From: B8-G4 sp033720735
GTDB lineage: Bacteria; Bacteroidota; Bacteroidia; Chitinophagales; Saprospiraceae
Assembly (NCBI GenBank): GCA_033720735.1
Contig: JAWWBX010000122.1
Location: 1 to 11,157 of the forward strand
DNA length: 11,157 bases
Reading direction: 5' to 3'
The position numbers and the translations under genes were made by a program. The notes below the pieces were generated by a model. It worked only from the letters and a program-made list of their open reading frames with translations, did not search any database and was not told where the DNA came from. Every line of letters starts with the position of its first letter. Within the stretch, counting starts at the first letter, position 1. Positions 1 to 6,886 of this stretch are shown piece after piece.

Positions 1-283
1 CTTCGGTTTCAGACGGGGTGGACGGAAAGAACCGAAAAATGTAAAACCGCAAAAGTGAGAACCGCAAATGTCCCGGCCTTCACACTTCTTACTTGCTCGG
101 TTCTTCGGTTCTTCGGTTTCAGACGGGGTGGACGGAAAGAACCGAAAAATGTAAAACCGCAAAAGTGAGAACCGCAAATGTCCCGGCCTTCACACTTCTT
201 ACTTGCTCGGTTCTTCGGATTTGCGGTTTCAGACGGGGTGGACGGAAAGAACCGAAAAATGTAAAACCGCAAAAGTGAGAACC
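1..283. repeat. 110-bp tandem repeat array, two full copies and a partial third
   Basis: Copies lie at 1-110, 111-220 and 221-283. Copies 1 and 2 differ at one base by my comparison (t109 versus a219). Copy 3 has two differences at 221 and 223, then diverges after 283. Each unit contains TTCGGTT near its start and AACCGAA about 28 bases later (2-8 and 30-36 in copy 1), so one strand can fold into a short hairpin. The unit length is not a multiple of three, and the open frames crossing it merely repeat the same translated words in shifted frames, so I call no gene. The window begins inside the array, so more copies may lie upstream. No spacer-like unique sequence separates the units. Confidence 0.9.
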
Positions 284-335
284 CTGCCTTGCCGGCCTCG
301 CTCCGCGGAAGCTACGCGAATGCGATGCAGGCAGG
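283..335. repeat. Imperfect palindrome nested in the third repeat copy
   Basis: CCTGCCTTGC at 283-292 pairs with GCAGGCAGG at 327-335, with one bulged base. The inside is GC-rich and holds two CGCG words (304-307 and 315-318) that could form an inner stem. The element replaces the middle of the third 110-bp copy. After it, array-like sequence resumes from about 343 and is clear from 356 (CACTTCTTACTTGCTCGG). It resembles small REP-like or MITE-like palindromes in layout, but I recognise no named family and see no target-site duplication. Confidence 0.6.
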
Positions 336-355
336 CGAAGAAGGCCTAAACTTCT

Positions 356-427
356 CACTTCTTACTTGCTCGGTTCTTCGGTTCTTCGGTTCACAACCGT
401 TCTTCGGTTCTTCGGTTCTTCGGTTTC
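356..427. repeat. Tail of the repeat unit followed by GGTTCTTC octamer microsatellite
   Basis: The tail common to the 110-bp units resumes at 356 and runs into tandem copies of the octamer GGTTCTTC. There are two runs, 371-392 and about 398-427, separated by a short break. At the break CGGTT (387-391) and AACCG (395-399) form a perfect 5-bp hairpin with a 3-base loop. The second run ends at 427, directly against the stop codon (428-430) of the minus-strand DinB-like gene. I see no gene or recognised promoter in 1-427. Confidence 0.85.
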
Positions 428-937
428 TCACCCCAGCTCCTCACCCGCATAAAACCCGAGGTCTTCGGCTGTCAGCATTTTGGTGATCCACGCAATCTGC
501 CCGGTATGATAGGAGAAATGCTCCGTCACGTGCACAAGGATGGCCAGGCCTGACTCGCGGTATATCTGAACATCGTAGACCGTCGTCAGGTCATCTGGCT
601 GAACACGTTCGATCACCGGAATGATCTCGTCAACCACCTGGTGCAGCCTTCGCAGGAGCTCGGCCTTGCCGACTGGTCCGCGTTGGTCAAACTCCAGCTG
701 GCGCTCACGCGTGTCCGGTTGGCCTCCCAGCCCTGACAAGATCCACTGACGCATATTGCCGCACAAATGCAGCACGAGATTGCCAATACTGTTTGATTGA
801 TCATTCGGGCGCCACCAGATCTGGTCATCGGTGAGCTGGTCCAGACAATACGTGACGCGTTGGAGGCATTCGTTCCTGATGCGCCGCTTGACTTCCCGGA
901 TCAGGGTTTCGGTGATTTGACCACTTGTGTCAGCCAT
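428..937 (-). CDS. DinB-like / DUF1572 family protein
   Basis: This is a small soluble protein (169 aa) predicted to be a DinB-type four-helix bundle that binds a metal ion. The expected histidine triad is present: H57 in the NLVLHLCGNM segment, and H140 and H144 in the TEHFSYHTG segment. The motif WWRPNDQSNSIGNL near residue 41 is typical of the DUF1572 branch. The family is linked to thiol-dependent metalloenzymes, but substrates are mostly unknown and I cannot name one here. The ATG at 937 gives the usual family N-terminus. An in-frame ATG at 964 would add nine residues. It follows the metallopeptidase stop by 42 bases (15 from the upstream ATG), with no terminator between them, so co-transcription is likely. 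Its 3' end abuts the repeat array. Confidence 0.85.
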   Translation of the reverse strand: MADTSGQITETLIREVKRRIRNECLQRVTYCLDQLTDDQIWWRPNDQSNSIGNLVLHLCGNMRQWILSGLGGQPDTRERQLEFDQRGPVGKAELLRRLHQVVDEIIPVIERVQPDDLTTVYDVQIYRESGLAILVHVTEHFSYHTGQIAWITKMLTAEDLGFYAGEELG

Positions 938-979
938 GCAGCCAAATTCGGAAAAGCCCCGCATGCTGCCTAACGCCGG

Positions 980-3778
980 TCATTGATTTTCGATCACGCA
1001 GTTGCCATCGAGGGTCAGGGTGCCCGTGTTTTGCACGACAGACAATCCGCTTTGCCCCGGGTGTTGTTGTATGATCACATCCTTGAGCACGAGGTTGCCG
1101 GTGTTCTTGATTGCCCCACCCATGGAAGCAACGCCCGCAACGATCGTGACCCCTTCAATGAGGACATTGCCGTTCAAAGCGATATCGAACACCCGTAGCG
1201 CGTTCATTCCCTCGATCGACAGATCCTGGCCAGGCGTTGCCATGATCGTCACCTGCTTTGCGATATTGATCGGAGCGGAGAGCAGCTGGATGGCCTGGCC
1301 GTTCAGATCATCGGAAAAGTAGATGGTATCGCCCGGTGCGACACAATCCAGAACATCGGGTAACGAACCCGGGCCCGAATCTGCCGTGGTGGTGACCATG
1401 TGGCAGCCGATTTCGATCGTGTAGTCTTCTACTTCCCCATACGAGAACGTCTCGCAGGGACCGGGAAAGCCGTTGTACTTCATGGACACCCGGAGGCGCG
1501 TCGTCCCGAGCAACGCCGTGGCCGGAATGGTGTACGTGCCGCTGACATTTGTGGTTGTCGGTCCGTCGCTGAAAACCTCTTCTCCGGGATCATCAAATTC
1601 CCCGTCTTTGTTAAAATCGATCCAGACACGGAAGTATTCATTCCAGGTCTGACCACTAAACTCCGGTGTCATGCTCACTGCATAGGTGCCGCCGATCGCC
1701 GCGGGAATGATCAGATTGGTGTAATCTGAATATTGGGAAGCTCCGCTGGTATTGGTAAATGAACCGAACGAAAATGACCCGATCCACTCGTCAGTAATGA
1801 TATTCCCCTGGCTTCCACAGTACACCAGATTGTTGATGGTGTGGAAACTCTCGACCGGGCAGCCCGTGACATCCCCGGCACTGCCGTAGGGCGTGATCCG
1901 GACAAAGATCTCCTCGTCCAGCGGAAACGTTCCGGGGTCGTACGTCGTGACGTTGCCCACGTCCACATCATTGGCCAACTCACCGCCGCCTGGTGTCAGA
2001 CCGACGTTGACTTTATAGCCGAGTTGCGCACCAGCGGCATGCGCCCAGACCAGGTCTGTATCCAGGTCCACATCAACACTGCCTGCTACCGGGCTGGTCA
2101 GCTGAGTACACTGCGGAGGGCCACCCGCCTCTGTCGTAAAGGTCTGCACGGAACATCCTGTCGCATTACCCGCGAGATTGTAGGGTGTGATGAGCACATG
2201 GATCAATTGATCCGCGGGCAGCATGCCCGGATCGTAGACGGTGACATCTCCGACATCGACATCATTGACGATCTGACCACCGCCGGCCGTGGTGCCCACA
2301 TTCAGGATATAGCCGTTGGCACCGAACACCTCTGCCCAGGCGATGTCCTCTGTTATCTCTACCCCGGAGCTACCTGGCGCCGGCGAAACCAGGTCCGTAC
2401 ACAACGGTGCGCCACAGCTCCCGGTGTTGCAAGGTGCCGTGATAAACTCGTTGTAAACCAGATCGCCCGGTTGCGTCCCAAACCCATTGTTGAAGTTGAT
2501 CCCCACTCCGGAGACGAGATGGCAATAACTCATGATCGTGCCGCCGGTCCCGGTGGGGAGGATAGGATTGTTCTCATCATAGCATGCGGCTCCCTCTGGC
2601 GTATTCCCGTTGTTGTTGGCCCACTCGTTTCCGCAGTCATCGATCTGGGTATTATTGCCGTTCCACCAGCATCGATGCGTATGACGCGAACCGAAATTAT
2701 GGCCCAACTCATGCGCGATGACCATGACGTTCCACGAATAATTCGGGAACGGCACAACATTGGTGCCCAGACTGGCGCTGACCGCACAGGGAATACTGGT
2801 GGAGCACAGAACATCCACGTAGGCAATCCCGCCACCAAGCCCGCGCGTACTGAGCAGATGCGCCAGACGTCCGTTATAGCCGTTTTGCTGGATCTGATCT
2901 ACAAACTCGTTCAATGCAGCACTGGTCGACGTCAGGTTGATGTAGGGGTCGGGGGTCGTCCAGATAAAGATCTCGGAAATGCCGAGGGGGATATTCTCAT
3001 TGTCGTAGATCGTTGACACCTCGTTGAACAATGCGGCGACCCACGCTTCTGTGTCGGCAATGCTGGAGTTGTTGTCCAGGTACGACTCCAGGTCGCATTC
3101 AAAGTAGATCTCCACGCAATCGCCGGTCGAAGAGGTCCGCAGGCCACCATGCGCCGGACGCTCGGCGCCCTCGGGATTGAGGAGGGTTTCATCGACGAAA
3201 CACTCGTATGATTGCTGCAGCTTCAGATCTGTATCCTTAAAGAGGGTATAGCGTCCGGTGTCTGTGCGCTGAATACGGCGGTTGCCCGAGTTGTCACTCA
3301 ACAGCATCCGCACTTCGTCTCCGATCACGCTGACGACCGCAAGAGAGTTTGCATTTCCGGCGATCGTTCCCCGGTAGAACACCATGTCGGTACGGGGCTC
3401 AGCGGGCCCTTCGCTCGTAGAAATGCGATAGGAATCGGTAAAAAGGTCCTTGCGAAACAACTCAAGTGTCAACGGTTGTCGCCTGGTGGTGATGGTGATC
3501 CTGAGCAAGTTGGGCCGGTTCGCCGCAATGTCTGCCACCACAGCGCGATCAAGTTCAAGGTAGGTCTGATTGTCCACAAATGCGCTGTGGGTCAGACGCA
3601 GAAAAGGATCCTGTACTTCGATCATCAGATCGACGTCGACAAAGGAGCCCCACTGTTTCTGTTCGTTCAATGCGGTCGCGATCGGTGACAATTGCTGGGA
3701 CATGAGTGATCCCAGCACACATAAGATGCCACCTACACAAAGAGCAAAGCGGTTTCCGGTCATTGCTGTCACATTCAT
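980..3778 (-). CDS. Secreted reprolysin-like zinc metallopeptidase with FN3-like, GEVED and beta-helix-like C-terminal domains
   Basis: This is a predicted extracytoplasmic endopeptidase of about 932 aa; its substrate is unknown. Numbering is from the ATG at 3778. Residues 1-29 form a signal peptide (basic residue, then FALCVGGILCVLGSLM). A propeptide-like region covers about 30-220. The M12-type catalytic domain is about 221-450, with zinc motif HELGHNFGSRH (H356, E357, H360, H366) and Met-turn GTIMSYC (M416). Two tandem fibronectin-III-like modules follow at 460-550 and 557-648, about 60% identical over their core. A GEVED domain lies at about 653-790 (GEVED at 781-785), then a short right-handed beta-helix-like segment from 791 to the end. 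No type IX secretion sorting domain is visible. Other ATGs exist at 3811, which gives an overlong N-region, and at 3763, which is equally compatible with the signal peptide. The DinB-like ORF follows in the same reading frame after the stop. Confidence 0.88.
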   Translation of the reverse strand: MNVTAMTGNRFALCVGGILCVLGSLMSQQLSPIATALNEQKQWGSFVDVDLMIEVQDPFLRLTHSAFVDNQTYLELDRAVVADIAANRPNLLRITITTRRQPLTLELFRKDLFTDSYRISTSEGPAEPRTDMVFYRGTIAGNANSLAVVSVIGDEVRMLLSDNSGNRRIQRTDTGRYTLFKDTDLKLQQSYECFVDETLLNPEGAERPAHGGLRTSSTGDCVEIYFECDLESYLDNNSSIADTEAWVAALFNEVSTIYDNENIPLGISEIFIWTTPDPYINLTSTSAALNEFVDQIQQNGYNGRLAHLLSTRGLGGGIAYVDVLCSTSIPCAVSASLGTNVVPFPNYSWNVMVIAHELGHNFGSRHTHRCWWNGNNTQIDDCGNEWANNNGNTPEGAACYDENNPILPTGTGGTIMSYCHLVSGVGINFNNGFGTQPGDLVYNEFITAPCNTGSCGAPLCTDLVSPAPGSSGVEITEDIAWAEVFGANGYILNVGTTAGGGQIVNDVDVGDVTVYDPGMLPADQLIHVLITPYNLAGNATGCSVQTFTTEAGGPPQCTQLTSPVAGSVDVDLDTDLVWAHAAGAQLGYKVNVGLTPGGGELANDVDVGNVTTYDPGTFPLDEEIFVRITPYGSAGDVTGCPVESFHTINNLVYCGSQGNIITDEWIGSFSFGSFTNTSGASQYSDYTNLIIPAAIGGTYAVSMTPEFSGQTWNEYFRVWIDFNKDGEFDDPGEEVFSDGPTTTNVSGTYTIPATALLGTTRLRVSMKYNGFPGPCETFSYGEVEDYTIEIGCHMVTTTADSGPGSLPDVLDCVAPGDTIYFSDDLNGQAIQLLSAPINIAKQVTIMATPGQDLSIEGMNALRVFDIALNGNVLIEGVTIVAGVASMGGAIKNTGNLVLKDVIIQQHPGQSGLSVVQNTGTLTLDGNCVIENQ

Positions 3779-3941
3779 CTTTCCGTCATACGTTTTCGCA
3801 GCATAAAGCATGCCTGAAATCCGTATCCGGGATTTTTCCGTCAGGTGTTAGCAATCAGGGATGAATGGTGCGGACGGTACAATTGGTACGCCGCGATGGG
3901 GAGAATTGCCGTAAATGTATCGTTTTCTGTTGAGGTCCTGC

Positions 3942-3976
3942 CCCTGACAGCTGAGCTCAGGTGAAGCTCGTCAGGG
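3942..3976 (-). terminator. Stem-loop flush with the comF stop codon, possible weak terminator
   Basis: CCCTGAC-AGCT (3942-3952) pairs with AGCT-c-GTCAGGG (3965-3976), giving 11 base pairs with one bulge and a 12-base loop. It starts right after the TAG stop of the comF-like gene (3977-3979). Downstream on the minus strand there is no U-tract, so it is not a canonical intrinsic terminator. It may protect a 3' end or attenuate transcription into the metallopeptidase gene. The rest of the 3779-3976 gap shows a GGTAC direct repeat (3876-3880 and 3885-3889) and no promoter I can defend. Confidence 0.35.
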
Positions 3977-4681
3977 CTAGATCCTGCCGCAGGCGATGGT
4001 CACCATGCTGACGCGCACCTGAGGAACACGAAGCAGCGCCTGAGCACATGCTTCGAGGGTAGCCCCTGTGGTGAGCACATCATCCACCAGCAACAAATGC
4101 TTGCCAGTGAGCTGCTCTGGTCTTCGCACGCTGAAGGCGGACTGCAGATTGTCTACACGCTCGATCCGCGTCTTGCGGGTTTGGGTACTGGTCTGCCTGG
4201 TCCGTGAGAGAGTATGTGGAAGCACCGGCAGGCCAAGCGCCGCGGCCAACCCACTGGCGAAGGCCCTGCTCTGGTTGAATCCGCGCCGATGCCGGCGTCG
4301 CCAATGCAGCGGTACAGGAATCACCGCATCGAGGTCTGCAAAGCGCCCGCCTTCCATCAGCTTGTGACCATACATCCGGCCTATCTCCTGAGCTGCCGTG
4401 CGTTGTCTATGATACTTGATCGCATGCAGCAGGCGCTGTGTGCGGCCTCCAGGAATAAAGAACAAAAAGGCAGCCCCGGCCTCGACCGGCACGCGCCCCC
4501 AGAAATGTCGCTCAAATGCATTATCGGCCATCAGGTGATAGTCTGTCTCCGGGAGCTCGGCGAGGCAGCCGATGCAGAACAGCCCTGTTCGTACGGGTTT
4601 CGCCTCCTGGCAGGCAGGGCAGATACGGGGATAAATGAGATCAAACAGGTCGGTGAACGGACGGAGGAGCGAAGCACGCAT
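3977..4681 (-). CDS. comF: ComF family protein (phosphoribosyltransferase-like)
   Basis: ComF-family proteins have an N-terminal zinc finger and a type I phosphoribosyltransferase fold. In naturally competent bacteria they act in the cytoplasm in DNA uptake. In many Bacteroidota the role is untested. Numbered from the ATG at 4681 (234 aa), the CPAC and CIGC pairs (C21, C24, C36, C39) form the likely zinc knuckle. IPVPLHWRRRHRRGFNQS at 121-138 is the family signature. LLLVDDVLTTGAT at about 196-208 is the PRPP-binding loop with paired aspartates. Length is normal. The open frame extends upstream to a TTG at 4762, but that overlaps the terminator of the previous gene, so the ATG start is preferred. 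A terminator just upstream suggests the gene has its own promoter within 4682-4760. TTGACA sits at 4759-4754 on the minus strand, without a convincing -10 box. Confidence 0.93.
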   Translation of the reverse strand: MRASLLRPFTDLFDLIYPRICPACQEAKPVRTGLFCIGCLAELPETDYHLMADNAFERHFWGRVPVEAGAAFLFFIPGGRTQRLLHAIKYHRQRTAAQEIGRMYGHKLMEGGRFADLDAVIPVPLHWRRRHRRGFNQSRAFASGLAAALGLPVLPHTLSRTRQTSTQTRKTRIERVDNLQSAFSVRRPEQLTGKHLLLVDDVLTTGATLEACAQALLRVPQVRVSMVTIACGRI

Positions 4682-4760
4682 GGTTGATGTGGTTGTGGGG
4701 TAGCAAAGGTCGGGAGTCGATGTCAGGATCAGCCGGTCAAGCGTCGTAAATTTTGTCAAC

Positions 4761-4788
4761 AAAAAACGCCCGCCCCGAAGGGCAGGCG
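4761..4788 (-). terminator. Strong intrinsic terminator after the htrA-like gene
   Basis: On the minus strand CGCCTGCCC and GGGCGGGCG pair over 9 bp (one G-U) around a UUCG tetraloop, followed directly by six U (plus-strand positions 4766-4761). It lies about 60 bases after the htrA-like stop at 4850. A smaller hairpin, AGCGG/CCGCT (4829-4833 with 4841-4845), sits between them. This is a textbook factor-independent terminator that separates the htrA-like gene from comF. Confidence 0.92.
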
Positions 4789-4849
4789 CTCAAAACAAAA
4801 CGAAAAACCAACTATGCTTTCTCTTTAAAGCGGGGGGAATCCGCTGGTT

Positions 4850-6031
4850 TTACATCCTCTTTCTTAAACGTACCGGGATTTCCTGATATTCTCCCTTGCG
4901 GTACACCTTTATCACCAAAGTGTCGCCTACTTTCGAAAGATTGATGATCCGCTCGAGATCTTCAAACTTCGTGACCTTGACCCCGTCGACTGCGACGATA
5001 ATATCGTTCGGTACGATGCCACCGTACTGCGCAGCGCCTCCATTCACCAGCTCCATCACCACGAGTCCTTCGGTGATGTCAACACCCAGTTCGTCAGCAA
5101 ATCCGGCATCCAGAACTTCTACAAAAACGCCCAGGCTCGTACGCTCCAGAACACCTCCGCTCTCGATGATGTCGTTGATGATCTTGTTCGCCAGGTTGAT
5201 CGGAATGGCAAACGAGTAGCCCGCATAATTGCCCGTATAGGAGGCAATGGCCGTGTTGATGCCAATGAGGCGGCCCTGCGCATCTACGAGCGCCCCTCCT
5301 GAATTGCCCGGGTTGATGGCGGCATCTGTCTGGATGAACTCCTCAACAGTCTTTTCCCCGCGGATCAGGTTAAGATCCCGGCCTTTGGCACTGATGATCC
5401 CGGCGGTCACAGTGGAGGTCAGGTATTCAAAGGGGTTCCCCACAGCGAGGACCCACTCTCCGATCCGTGCCCTGTCGCTGTCGCCAACTTCAATCGCCGC
5501 GAAATTGTCCCCTTCGATCTTGAGCACGGCCAGGTCGGTCGACGGGTCGCGGCCTACGATCTGTGCCTCATATTCCTTGCCGTCGAACGTCTTGATGTAC
5601 ACCTGATCGGCAAAATCGATCACGTGATTGTTGGTCACGATGTATCCGTCCCGGGAGATGATCACACCGGAGCCCGCCCCTTGCCGCGGCCGCAGGCCAA
5701 ACGGGTTGAACAGATCATTGCCAAAGTCGAAATCGAAAAACCGGCTCCACGGATCCGACCGGCGTTCTTGCTGGCGCCGCTGACGCGCCAGGTCGTCGCT
5801 CTCCTGCGCCTTGATCTGGACGACCGCCGGCATCGCACGCTCGGCGGCAATGGTAAAATCCACTTCCGCACTGCTCCCCGGCAACATGGTCTTCGCGGCG
5901 CCGACCGTATGTAAGAGGCTGCTGTCAATCGACGCGCTGGTCTTTTGGCTCCCGGTGATCAGGGCATATCCGCCCAGGGTCAGTGCACCACCGAGTACCG
6001 CTGCTAAAACGAGGGAAGAAAATCGGTTCAT
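4850..6031 (-). CDS. HtrA/Do family serine protease, DegS-like (one TM anchor, one PDZ)
   Basis: This is an envelope quality-control serine endopeptidase acting on misfolded or signal-exposed proteins outside the cytoplasm. Numbered from the ATG at 6031 (393 aa), residues 5-25 form one hydrophobic helix, probably an uncleaved anchor. A charged Q/R-rich linker lies at about 76-91. The trypsin-like domain carries the full triad: H136 (TNNHVID), D166 (STDLAVLKI) and S244 (GNSGGAL). A single PDZ domain occupies about 300-390, and the protein ends there. Classical DegP/HtrA proteins carry two PDZ domains, whereas this plan matches DegS. The frame extends upstream to an ATG at 6106, but a promoter-like box at 6074-6067 lies inside that extension, so the start at 6031 is preferred. 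It stands between two terminators, so it is probably monocistronic. The sigma and anti-sigma-like genes lie just upstream on the same strand. Confidence 0.93.
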   Translation of the reverse strand: MNRFSSLVLAAVLGGALTLGGYALITGSQKTSASIDSSLLHTVGAAKTMLPGSSAEVDFTIAAERAMPAVVQIKAQESDDLARQRRQQERRSDPWSRFFDFDFGNDLFNPFGLRPRQGAGSGVIISRDGYIVTNNHVIDFADQVYIKTFDGKEYEAQIVGRDPSTDLAVLKIEGDNFAAIEVGDSDRARIGEWVLAVGNPFEYLTSTVTAGIISAKGRDLNLIRGEKTVEEFIQTDAAINPGNSGGALVDAQGRLIGINTAIASYTGNYAGYSFAIPINLANKIINDIIESGGVLERTSLGVFVEVLDAGFADELGVDITEGLVVMELVNGGAAQYGGIVPNDIIVAVDGVKVTKFEDLERIINLSKVGDTLVIKVYRKGEYQEIPVRLRKRM

Positions 6032-6066
6032 GATCAGAAGGTATTTCGCGATTGGTTTGATATGGT

Positions 6067-6074
6067 CAAAAATA
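6067..6074 (-). promoter_or_regulatory. Candidate Bacteroidota -7 box for the htrA-like gene
   Basis: The minus strand reads TATTTTTG at 6074-6067, matching the Bacteroidota housekeeping -7 consensus TAnnTTTG. It would place the transcript start near 6060 and give a leader of about 29 bases before the ATG at 6031. I find no matching TTG -33 element at the expected distance, so the promoter may depend on an activator or another sigma factor, or the match may be chance. Confidence 0.4.
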
Positions 6075-6111
6075 AACGAGAGCCCGAACTGCCTGTTTCT
6101 GAGCATTTTTT

Positions 6112-6129
6112 GTTTAACACAAGTTTAAC
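6112..6129 (-). promoter_or_regulatory. GTTAAAC direct repeat, one helical turn apart, upstream of htrA
   Basis: On the minus strand GTTAAAC occurs twice, at 6129-6123 and 6118-6112. The centres are 11 bp apart, so both copies face the same side of the helix. They lie about 50-70 bases upstream of the inferred htrA-like transcript start, where an activator commonly binds. No regulator can be assigned. Confidence 0.35.
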
Positions 6130-6135
6130 AGGACA

Positions 6136-6162
6136 ATAAAAAAAGGCCTCCGGTGAGGCCTT
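6136..6162 (-). terminator. Intrinsic terminator after the sigma/anti-sigma-like operon
   Basis: AAGGCCTC (6143-6150) and GAGGCCTT (6155-6162) form a perfect 8-bp stem with a 4-base loop. On the minus strand it is followed by a U-rich tract (plus-strand A-run 6138-6144, partly in the stem). It lies about 40 bases beyond the stop at 6202 and should end the sigma operon before the htrA-like promoter. On the plus strand the following TTCATTT is a poorer tract, and no plus-strand gene ends here. Confidence 0.88.
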
Positions 6163-6201
6163 CATTTGGTCAGGGTGGGCAGGGGTTCTCAAGGTGCCTG
6201 G

Positions 6202-6864
6202 TCAATGTGTCAGGCGGTATAAAGGGTGCTGCAATGTCTTCTGCAGGCGGACTGCCCGCTGGTGGTATACATGTCGTGTATCTGCGATCAGCGAACGCAG
6301 CAAGGCATCAAATGATGGCTGGTCCCCCAGCACGAGATAGGTCATGAGCAGGTTCCAGTCTGCACGTGGTGAGAGCGCGTTGTCTTCGGCGGCCAGTGTC
6401 AGAAAGGCGTCACGCGCCGCAGTGATCTCTCCCTGCATGAATAATGTTTCTGCTGCCACATGCCGTTGCTCAAGGGTTGCACCTTCGCCGCGGAACGCAT
6501 CGGCCTCGGTCACAGCCAGCATGCTGGTGGCAATCGTCCGATCTGCATAGGCATAGTCTGCCCAGAACCAGAGACCTGCCCCGGCGACCAGCAAGATCGA
6601 GGCGGCGACGGCCCACTTGCGCCACAGCGGGACGACCCGCCTGGTGTGCGCTGGCGCGTCCAGCTCGGCATCGATCTCTTGCAAACGCGCTTTCCATCGC
6701 TGACGGACGCCATGGTTGATCACAGCGTGTGCCTTGGTGTGCTCCGTAAATGCCCGGGCCAGGTCCGCATCGCCGGACAGATCCTTCTCGAAGGCAGCCC
6801 GGTCGGCGTGACTCAGCGTACCGGTCAGGTATGCTTCAATTTTTTCTGTGGTGTGTTCGTCCAT
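6202..6864 (-). CDS. Single-pass membrane protein, candidate anti-sigma factor with helical extracytoplasmic domain
   Basis: A 220-aa protein with three parts. Residues 1-80 are a charged, helical cytoplasmic part beginning MDEHTTEKIEAYLTGTL. The pattern of a short helix, xYLxGxLs, then a D/E-rich helix is common in Bacteroidota anti-sigma N-termini. A membrane helix lies at about 84-102 (WAVAASILLVAGAGLWFW) after a basic RRVVPLWRK stretch, consistent with the N-terminus inside. Residues 108-220 are an extracytoplasmic helical domain whose 133-215 part looks TPR-like (paired helices around AAETLFMQGEITAARDAF). No zinc-binding HxxxCxxC motif of the ZAS class is present. The gene starts 22 bases after the sigma stop, so the two form an operon. 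The likely role is to sequester that sigma factor and respond to an envelope signal. Role inferred from context and topology. Confidence 0.72.
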   Translation of the reverse strand: MDEHTTEKIEAYLTGTLSHADRAAFEKDLSGDADLARAFTEHTKAHAVINHGVRQRWKARLQEIDAELDAPAHTRRVVPLWRKWAVAASILLVAGAGLWFWADYAYADRTIATSMLAVTEADAFRGEGATLEQRHVAAETLFMQGEITAARDAFLTLAAEDNALSPRADWNLLMTYLVLGDQPSFDALLRSLIADTRHVYHQRAVRLQKTLQHPLYRLTH

Positions 6865-6886
6865 GATTCTGCTTTCGGCAGTCAGG

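Noticed and set aside
9..358. Open frames of 61-87 codons on both strands across the repeats
   Set aside because: They repeat the same translated words in shifted frames, because the 110-bp unit is not a multiple of three, and show no domain. They are by-products of repeat sequence.
1..427. CRISPR array
   Set aside because: Units are 110 bp and contiguous, with no unique spacers of regular length, and no cas gene is present. The CHAT gene alone is not evidence for a type III-E system.
980..982. Read-through fusion of metallopeptidase and DinB-like protein
   Set aside because: The ORFs share a frame, but one product is exported and the other looks like an intracellular metalloenzyme with its own start. 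A simple stop and restart explains the layout.
1841..3016. 391-codon plus-strand frame antisense to the metallopeptidase
   Set aside because: It lies wholly opposite a gene with intact catalytic motifs and clear domains, has no recognisable motif, and reflects GC-rich codon bias on the other strand.
4682..4762. Upstream TTG extension of the comF gene by 27 residues
   Set aside because: It would start inside the U-tract of the preceding terminator; the ATG at 4681 gives the normal ComF N-terminus.
6032..6106. Upstream extension of the htrA-like gene by 25 residues
   Set aside because: It would cover the best promoter-like box and add a second partly hydrophobic stretch before a good membrane anchor.
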